DNA of 11,828 nucleotides from Bremia lactucae (taxonomy: Eukaryota; Oomycota; Peronosporomycetes; Peronosporales; Peronosporaceae): NCBI RefSeq assembly GCF_004359215.1, contig NC_090610.1:1202128-1213955 (forward strand). Direction: 5' to 3'. Both the position numbers and the translations under genes were made by a program. The notes beneath the pieces are model-generated. The model was not told where the DNA came from and did not search any database. It worked only from the letters and a program-made list of their open reading frames with translations. This document shows positions 6,519-11,828 of the stretch, one piece after another. Numbering within the stretch: position 1 is the first letter of the stretch; each line of letters begins with the position of its first letter.

Positions 6519-6990
6519 GCAAGCCAACGTAGAACACTGGTTGTGTACGCAGCTTGCTAGGAAGGTTTAGCGTATAAGCTAGGCCCTTCTTAGCCACGAC
6601 CGTAAATGGTCCAATAAAGTGCGGGCGCAATTTGATCTTGAAGACCGCGGAAACCAAATTAGTAGGAAATTTTTTAGCGTTTAGTAAAACTCGGTCTCCG
6701 ACCATATAAGAATTAACACACACTACAGCTTCTGCCTTTGGCATCTGCTTGTTCTTTTTGTTTGTCTTGGCTATCAGCCATCGTATCCCTTACATGTCTT
6801 AAGACACTAAATCGCGTCACGAGAAACTCGCTTACTTGTTTCCAAGCGGTAACAGGGCTGATATCAGCAAGCCTATCGGGTAATTCCCCCCATCAAGCCC
6901 TGAACCACGCAGTGGTATCGTTAATGGAACGCGTGGGTGGGTAAGGCCGTTTACATAGAACGGAGTATAGCCTGTATAGACATGGACAGC
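6298..6990 (-). pseudogene. Element 2 Pol: integrase C-terminal domain with GPF/Y motif and Pro-rich linker
   Basis: From 6990 down: TGYTPFYVNGLTHPRVP, then DRLADISPVT, RHVRDTMADSQDKQKEQADA, then MVGDRVLLNAKKFPTNLVSA, IGPFTVVAKKGLAYTLNLP, VFYVGLLKPYRDPSHVD, and a Pro/Ser/Ala-rich linker to 6298. IGPF is the GPF/Y motif of Gypsy integrase C-termini, which binds DNA. Breaks: frameshifts near 6910 and 6730, and an in-frame TAA at 6430-6432. The linker from 6518 down is also the C-terminal region of the plus-strand ORF. Confidence 0.85.
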
Positions 6991-6991
6991 G

Positions 6992-7730
6992 TTAATTTAA
7001 CGCAAACTCCACCACTGGGAGCAGTGAGCTCCAGCGCTTTGGTGTCCGAGCACACACACTGCGTAAAACGTCTTCAATGACGCGATTGACATGTTCAGTT
7101 TGACCATCGGTCAGCGGATGGTCCGCAGTGGTCATATCCAATCTGGTGCCAAGCACTCGGAAAATTGATTTCCAAAATTTACACGTGAAACGGGAGTCCC
7201 GATCAGAGACAATTGCCACTGGCAAACCATGTTGTCGAAACACGCGATCGATAATCAGCTTAGCTGTACCCTCTCCATCAATGGAATCCGGCACGGCCGC
7301 TAAGTGAGCCATTTTGCTCAATCGGTCAACAAAGACCACAATACCGGAGCTACCGGCTGAATCTTTCGGTAGACCGAAAACAAAATCCATACTAATGGAC
7401 TTTTAGCAACCTATGGGGACGGGAAGGCTCGCCAGTGGCGCAACAGCATGCGCCGAGGATTTAAGCCCGTTGGCAAGTTTCGCATGTGCGAACATATGTG
7501 CTGACCCTTTTATAAAGTTTTGGCCACCAAAAAATCTGGCTTACAGAGCTGTAGATCTTTTCTAAACCGAGATGACCACCAAGGACAGTATCGTGTGCCT
7601 CATAGAGAATTCGGTACTTCAAATCCTCATCATGAGGTACAACGACACGCGGAGGGTTCTTGGTGTCTGTGCAATAAAGCAACAGGTCGTTATCGATAGA
7701 AAATCGATGTAGCCTTGCACGCGAACGTGC
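6992..7730 (-). pseudogene. Element 2 Pol: integrase zinc-binding domain and DDE core
   Basis: Zinc domain on minus 7682-7461: EAHDTVLGGHLG ... YVRTCETCQR, giving the HX5H and CX2C of the HHCC domain. Core on 7390-6992: MDFVFGLPKD, VVFVDRLSKMAHLAAVP, FRQHGLPVAIVSDRDSRF, TDGQTEHVNRVIED and KRWSSLLPVVEFALN. Catalytic residues are visible as Asp in MDF, Asp in VSDRD and Glu in TEHVN, with exactly 35 residues between the last two (D35E). A single-base insertion near 7467 after the zinc domain, and an in-frame stop TAA where Trp-like sequence is expected near 7405, separate the pieces. The core itself keeps its catalytic triad. Confidence 0.9.
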
Positions 7731-8640
7731 CGCAATTTAATACCTGAATCAAAGTTCTTTAAAGCTCGTAGCAGAGCTACACACTCTTCATCCTCGGCGT
7801 AAGCCGAACGGATTAATTCAGGAATAGGCGATATGATAGTCGTTAAATGAGAAATCTCATAATCCGGCCTGCGTGATAAAGCATCGGCCAAAGCGTTCTG
7901 CTTGCCGGGTTTATACTTCACATCAAAGTTGTATTCCGCGAAAAAGGATAGGGGATAGCCACCGGGTCATTCTCTGTGAGAGATGGGGCGATTTAGTCGC
8001 CGTGCGTAATGACGCGTGATCTGCATATATCGCAAACGGCTTAGAGCCGAGCAGATGAGCTCTGAATTTGACGAGAGCATACTTCATAGCAAGTAACTCT
8101 TTTTCATGAACTGGGTAGTTCTTTTCCGCAGCTTTAAGCTGTCTAGACTCGAACGCAATAACACGTTCATGCCCATCAACATCTGTTTGTAACAGAGCGC
8201 TGCCAGTGGCAAAATCCGATGCGTCACAGACGACACTGAAAGGCCAATTTGGATTTGGCAGTGCCAGAATCGGAGCATGGATAAGGCTATCCTTAACTGC
8301 TCGAAAAGCATTATTTTCGGTGCTAGTCCAGCACCATTCTGTATCCTTTTTAAGGAGATTACATAATGGCCTCGCCAAATCAGCGTAATTTTCGCTATAT
8401 TTGTGTGAAAAACTGGCGAGACCCAACCAATTACGCAAATCCTTTTGGTATTTAGGAACCGGCCAATCTAATATAGCTTTTACCTTAGCGGGATCCGCTC
8501 TAAGACCTCGCTTTTCAATGAAGCATCCTAAAATAGGAATTTCGTCTGCGCCAATAATGCATACAGATGCATTGGCATACAATTTATTTGTGCACATACA
8601 CTCGAGCACTGCTCACAAATGGTCTAAATGGTTTTTCATA
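7731..8640 (-). pseudogene. Element 2 Pol: RT thumb/connection and RNase H
   Basis: Open from 8609 to 7923 on minus. The RT end has TNKLYANASVCIIGADEIPI, DPAKVKAILDWPVPK and WLGLASFSHKYSENYADLAR. RNase H follows: FSVVCDASDFATGSALLQTD, IAFESRQLKAAEKNYPVHEK with ELLAMKYAL, and PFAIYADHASLRTA, which carry the D-E-D catalytic set. A frameshift near 7950 separates the downstream MKYKPGKQNALADALSRRPD, the usual end of Gypsy RNase H, then a spacer to the integrase zinc domain with another shift near 7690. Confidence 0.9.
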
Positions 8641-9390
8641 TCCGGCCGACCCTGCTCCGCACGACTATGGACAAAAAGTCATCCAAGTAAGTCTGTGCAT
8701 AACCTCGATGAGGGCGAAACAGTTGCGTCACTAGACGATTACATGTTGCCGGAACGCGTTGGAAAGCTTTTGTGGCATAACGAATCACTTCCGTAGCATA
8801 CCGCTTGGGGTGCTAATCGCTGTAAGCGGGATATCGCTAGCTCGCATGAGCAGTTGTTAGTAACCATCGACTAAGTCTAGTGCACTGTACATTGTATATC
8901 CCACCATGTTGTTCTGTAGAACATCCTTTCTAGGAATGGGGGTTTGTGCTGGTATAGTGACAGCATTTAGTTTTTAAGCTTATTATAAGCATGTACAATT
9001 CGCCATTTACCATTTGGCTTTTTGACACAAAATCGGTGTCGAATGAGGAGATTTGCTCTCTCGTACCATTCCAGCCTCGTGCTTAGCACGGAAGAAATCG
9101 TCAATGACGTCACACTGCTGCTTTGGTAAAGGCCATTGTCTTGTGACAGTATTTGGTTCCCGGAACCAAGTCAATTTCATGACGAACACCTCTATCCGGA
9201 GGCAAAACAGATGGTGGATATTACATACCACATCTTGGAATTTCTTAATCAAGGAATAAAAGAGATCCGTAGGATCTTTAAGGACTGATGAACCATTTCG
9301 CGCACTAAGTGCAGCTTTTGTGTCATCCCGGACAGCTTCTTCTAGAAGTGACGATGAGTTTAACTTTAACTCATCCATAGGTCAAATGAC
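8641..9390 (-). pseudogene. Element 2 Pol: reverse transcriptase fingers and palm
   Basis: From 9378 down: DELKLNSSSLLEEAVRDDTK, FQDVV, TRQWPLPKQQCDVIDDFF, GMVRESKSPHSTPI, then KPNGKWRIVHAYNKL, PAQTPIPRKDVLQNNMVG, MYSALDLVDGY, RASDIPLTAISTPSGML, ATCNRLVTQLFRPHRGYA and the catalytic box YLDD (8678-8689; usually YFDD or YVDD). In-frame stops at about 8857 (TAA) and 8785 (TGA), and frameshifts near 9220, 9020, 8960, 8745 and 8675, inactivate it. All RT blocks are nevertheless present in order. Confidence 0.9.
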
Positions 9391-10145
9391 CACCATCTCA
9401 GATAAGTCGCCAGCCTTTAAGGCTCGACCGCACTCATCAATAGACATTTCGTCTAGCTATAAAAGAGCATGTAACGAAGGGATTGTCGCAAGGCTGACCT
9501 TCCTCTCAATGTCACCGATTACACCATTTACAAGCGTGTGTAATTGCTCACTCGTATTACTTTGTGAGGGTATACACGCTTCGTGTCCATCCTGTCTTGG
9601 AGTGGAGACAATACGCATCTTAGAGGCCGGAACATTCACGTCCCCGGGTTTTCCAGCCTGTATTGGTTCTATACAGGACATGGTGTCTAATTTGACATCC
9701 GACAAGGAGTTAGGTAACTCAACTTCCTTATCCAGCGAACGTTTACGTGTCGCTTCATGTGCATTAGGAGGGTTTGACCCAAAATGCCCTGGCGAACCGC
9801 CAATAGTGTCAATATTGACACTCAGTATGGTGCCACCTCGGCCGACCACACTCGGTGGACTTAGACGTGCCACTCCACGTATCTCAGGGATATTGCACCC
9901 TTGAGATCCTGGCGAACCGCCAACAATGTCACTACTGACACTCAGTATGATGCCACCTCGGCCGACCATATTCGGTGGACTTAGACGTGCCATTCCACGT
10001 ATCTCAGGGATATTTCACCCTTGATGATTCGGCCTTAGGCCAACAATGCTTTCAGCATTTATTGAATCGCTATTACAACGAGTGTCACTTGACGGAGTAC
10101 GTGCCGTTCCACTTATTTCTGCTGAGTCGGACTCAGAATTAATGT
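9391..10145 (-). pseudogene. Element 2 Pol: protease-RT linker
   Basis: A long open stretch on minus (9993-9457) followed after a stop by a short segment (LDEMSIDECGRALKAGD near 9400-9450). The N-terminal part is a repeat-bearing Gly/Ser/Pro-rich region. The rest reads PPNAHEATRKRSLDKEVELP, KLDTMSCIEPIQAGKPGDVN and SEQLHTLVNGVIGDIERKVS. It has no catalytic motif. In Gypsy Pol this is the low-complexity spacer between protease and RT. The upstream section near 10030-10145 (SESDSAEISGTARTPSS) is in another frame. Confidence 0.7.
9791..10145. repeat. 120-bp tandem repeat in the pol linker, two close copies and one diverged
   Basis: Copy 1 (9791-9910) and copy 2 (9911-10030) both start GGCGAACCGCCAA and differ at roughly a dozen sites. 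A third, much more diverged copy follows (10031-about 10145), recognisable from ACGTGCC-TTCCAC at the same phase. The 40-codon unit keeps the Pol frame and encodes ARLSPP-x-VVGRGG-x-ILSV-type sequence on minus. Each unit also contains small palindromes such as TGTCAATATTGACA. Confidence 0.85.
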
Positions 10146-10860
10146 TTTTAAATATTAGAGCTTATTAACTCAGACATACCAAATGTCTAAAACACTGACA
10201 GACTCATTCAATGATCCGCGCTAATAGCGCTTTTGTTGCCTAGCAAAGGTGGGTTCATGACTCTCCAAAGCTTTGCTAGGAACATTGCGCGTGGCGCCTA
10301 AGGTCTTAACCTCCAATCGATCCATGGCTCATGGCGGCTCTATTGCGCTCAGCCCGTCCTCGGCCCTACTATGCACAAATACATGGTCAAAGTAATGGGC
10401 GCGTAGGCACGGTGCTGACGCATCACGTGACCTACCACCCGGTTGAATGTTGCCGGTGCGTTTTCAGCCCTTGGGCATCACAAGCCACTCCCAAAGCATA
10501 CCAAGGATGAGATCATATCTCAAATCCAAAATAAGGACGAGACAGCGTTCCATACTGTCAAAGTCAGAAACTTTATACCAAATTTAATGGAACTTTGGGA
10601 CAGTGACACGAGTCCCAGTCGCTAAGCGAACAGTGATTGTCTCACCATCATGCGCCTTAAGCGCCTCAACGTATTGTTGACTTCCTTCAAGGGAGCGGTG
10701 TCGAGCATAATTGCAAGACGCTCCTGAGTCAATTAAATTCGACCACGGCTTATCAAAGCCCTTTACAGTCGCTTGAGCGACTAGCAAGCCAGGCTTGTAC
10801 TCTCGCCCCGTGCCATCAAGCATCGAGCTAATTGGGGCTAGGTTCTGTTTATTCTCACCT
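10146..10860 (-). pseudogene. Element 2 Pol: aspartic protease, interrupted
   Basis: On minus from about 10860: GREYKPGLLVAQATVKGFDK, then the active site NLIDSGASCNYARHRSLEGS (DSGAS at 10716-10730), TITVRLATGTRVTVPKF, then after a frameshift near 10580 the flap and C-terminal half (FDSMERCLVLILDLRYDLIL, to about 10500). The foreign RT fragment follows, then RHEPWIDWR (10336-10310), and after another shift KTLGATRNVPSKALESHEPT down to a TAG at about 10230. The catalytic Asp-Ser-Gly is intact, but the reading frame is broken several times. Between 10230 and 10146 only decayed linker is seen. Confidence 0.85.
10338..10498 (-). pseudogene. Foreign RT palm fragment inserted in the protease gene
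   Basis: Between the protease end (RYDLILGM, to about 10497) and its continuation (RHEPWIDWR, from 10336) the minus strand reads LWEWLVMPKGL, APATFNRVVGHVMRQHRAYA, then YFDHVFVHSRAEDG and SAIE. This is the RT region around the catalytic YxDD box, here YFDH. It is an extra copy: the element's own RT block lies at 8641-9390 and differs in sequence (ATCNRLVTQLF, YLDD). Frameshifts near 10475 and 10385 break it. The right junction lies at GGTATG, a six-base string expected in both protease and RT; the left at GAG. Confidence 0.8.
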
Positions 10861-11828
10861 CCTAGAGGTGCAACAGAGCCTAGGTCTTCGCCAGTAGGGC
10901 GCACCGCACCTACTGGGTATCGACTTTTCCCGCACCGTACCAGATATCTGGTATAGGTCGGAGTTGGATCTCTTTCGAGCTTTACGCGTATTTCGTAGGG
11001 GGCACCCCGGACGTAAATGTTTCGTGCTTCCGCACATATAACATCTACGGATGATCTTATGCTGTTCCACAGCTTGAAGAGCCTCTTGTCCTTCCTCAAC
11101 GAGGCTTAAATCCATAGGTTCCGCTCTATTAAACGGAACCCATGTGCTCGAAGAGCTTGTTCGGTAAGCAGGCGTGCTAACGCGAGCAGACTTAAAGTCA
11201 AACTCGGCGCGTAGCGATGGCAACTTCCTCTTCGAAAGTAGCAGGATGAGATAGGAATAATTCCGTCCGGACAACGCCGAGACCCCTCACAAAGATTGTT
11301 ACGACAATTGCTTCTTAACACCGGGTCTTGATGCATAGATGCAATGAGAGTTCTCAACTCCTGGGCAAAGTCCCCTAGGGTTCTTTTACCCTGTCGAGTC
11401 ACCAGAAGCCGTGTTCGCATGCGAAAAGCCTTATCAGGCGGTGCAAACATGCTGAACATTTGCTGTTTCAGCGAATCCCATGAGGGAAAAGCGTCGTTTA
11501 TTGACGTGCTGCACGATAGTTCCCACTCTATGGCTCTACCTCCAAGATTGGAAATGGCCATAGCCACCTTTTGCCGTTATGTTAAGAACAAGGCGAAATC
11601 AATGGACATTTCCATCTGCTTAATCCAAAAAGGGAGATCTTCTCTCTCTTTTCCCTTAAATGTCTTCACATTTACAGCTACAGGGCGAGCCCTCGGCTCT
11701 GACTCACGTACAGAGATTCACCAGATTGGCATAGATGCCGCTAAGTGGTCTGTACCTGACCGATCAGTGAGGCTTCGTATCGCATGAAGGCTTCAAGCCT
11801 TGCAGGACCTCTGGTCCCTAAGAGATAA
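10861..11828 (-). pseudogene. Element 2 Gag with capsid-like domain and intact CCHC knuckle
   Basis: Decayed upstream part (about 11740-11580): ESEPRARPVAVNVKTFKGK, FWIKQMEMSIDFAL, then an in-frame TAA near 11580. The capsid core (11567-11260) reads VAMAISNLGGRAIEWELS, DAFPSWDSLKQQMFSMFAPP and RLLVTRQGKRTLGDFAQELR, TLIASMHQDP. After shifts near 11300 and 11215 come LRAEFDFKSARVSTPAYR, FNRAEPMDLSLVEEG, and the zinc knuckle CYMCGSTKHLRPGC (11002-11043, CX2CX4HX4C with all ligands present). The first codons and 5' LTR are beyond the right edge. The region from 11828 to about 11740 gives no clear Gag sequence. Confidence 0.85.

Larger units (their letters stand above)
4325..11828 (-). mobile_element. 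Element 2: nearly full-length Ty3/Gypsy chromovirus-like element with antisense ORF
   Basis: From right to left on minus: Gag, protease, linker, RT, RNase H, integrase, GPF/Y-type motif, chromodomain, polypurine tract and 3' LTR. The 5' LTR and start of gag lie beyond the right edge. Pol order (PR-RT-RH-IN-chromodomain) is that of Ty3/Gypsy chromoviruses. Many frameshifts and stops make it non-autonomous. Between pol and the 3' LTR is a plus-strand reading frame that overlaps pol. Its left end is at the gag leader of element 1, so it looks nested in that older element. Confidence 0.85.

Noticed and set aside
8401..8796. 131-codon open frame on plus
   Set aside because: It lies opposite the RT palm and thumb of element 2 and has no recognisable composition or motif; a shadow of pol.
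9320..9904. 194-codon open frame on plus
   Set aside because: Opposite the repeat-bearing pol linker; the minus reading joins RT and protease of the same element in order, the plus one has no such context.
11344..11787. 147-codon open frame on plus
   Set aside because: Opposite the Gag capsid domain, whose minus reading has clear family motifs; no independent support.

Overview
The window looks like repeat-rich nuclear DNA of an oomycete, probably a Peronosporales species (Phytophthora or downy mildew). This rests on the style of the two Ty3/Gypsy polyproteins, on LTR ends of the form TGTAACGG...CCGTTACA, and on the SWIM-type transposase tail. No bacterial, tRNA, rRNA or CRISPR features were seen. 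All assignments come from reading the sequence and from family knowledge; no search was run.

Layout, left to right. Positions 1-275 hold an AT-rich, hairpin-rich LTR or LTR-like repeat running off the left edge. It abuts the 3' end of the only host-like gene (271-630, minus, possibly with an upstream exon near 808-835), a small two-helix membrane protein, and supplies that gene's stop codon. Positions about 927-1640 (minus) carry a decayed SWIM zinc-finger tail of a MULE/FAR1-like protein.

Positions about 1620-4324 are a decayed Ty3/Gypsy element on the minus strand ('element 1'). From 5' to 3' it has a gag leader hairpin, Gag with a damaged zinc knuckle, a protease whose N-terminal half is inverted (about 3019-3360, now on plus), a linker with nine degenerate 33-bp repeats, and the start of reverse transcriptase. 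RT stops abruptly where the SWIM fragment begins.

Positions 4325 to the right edge are a second, different chromodomain-bearing Ty3/Gypsy element on the minus strand ('element 2'). It appears to be inserted into the gag leader of element 1. It has a 3' LTR (4325-5068), a polypurine tract, Pol (chromodomain, integrase, RNase H, RT, linker with a 120-bp tandem repeat, protease) and Gag; its 5' LTR is outside the window. Its protease gene contains a foreign RT fragment of about 160 bp.

The most interesting feature is a plus-strand reading frame of about 440 codons (5179-6518, three frameshifts) between the 3' LTR and pol of element 2. It overlaps the last 483 bp of pol tail to tail on the opposite strand. 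It reads as a coherent protein with a charged N-terminus, a bipartite-NLS-like basic patch and a C-terminal coiled coil. Two damaging changes in pol are silent in it. It may be a retroelement-encoded antisense gene.
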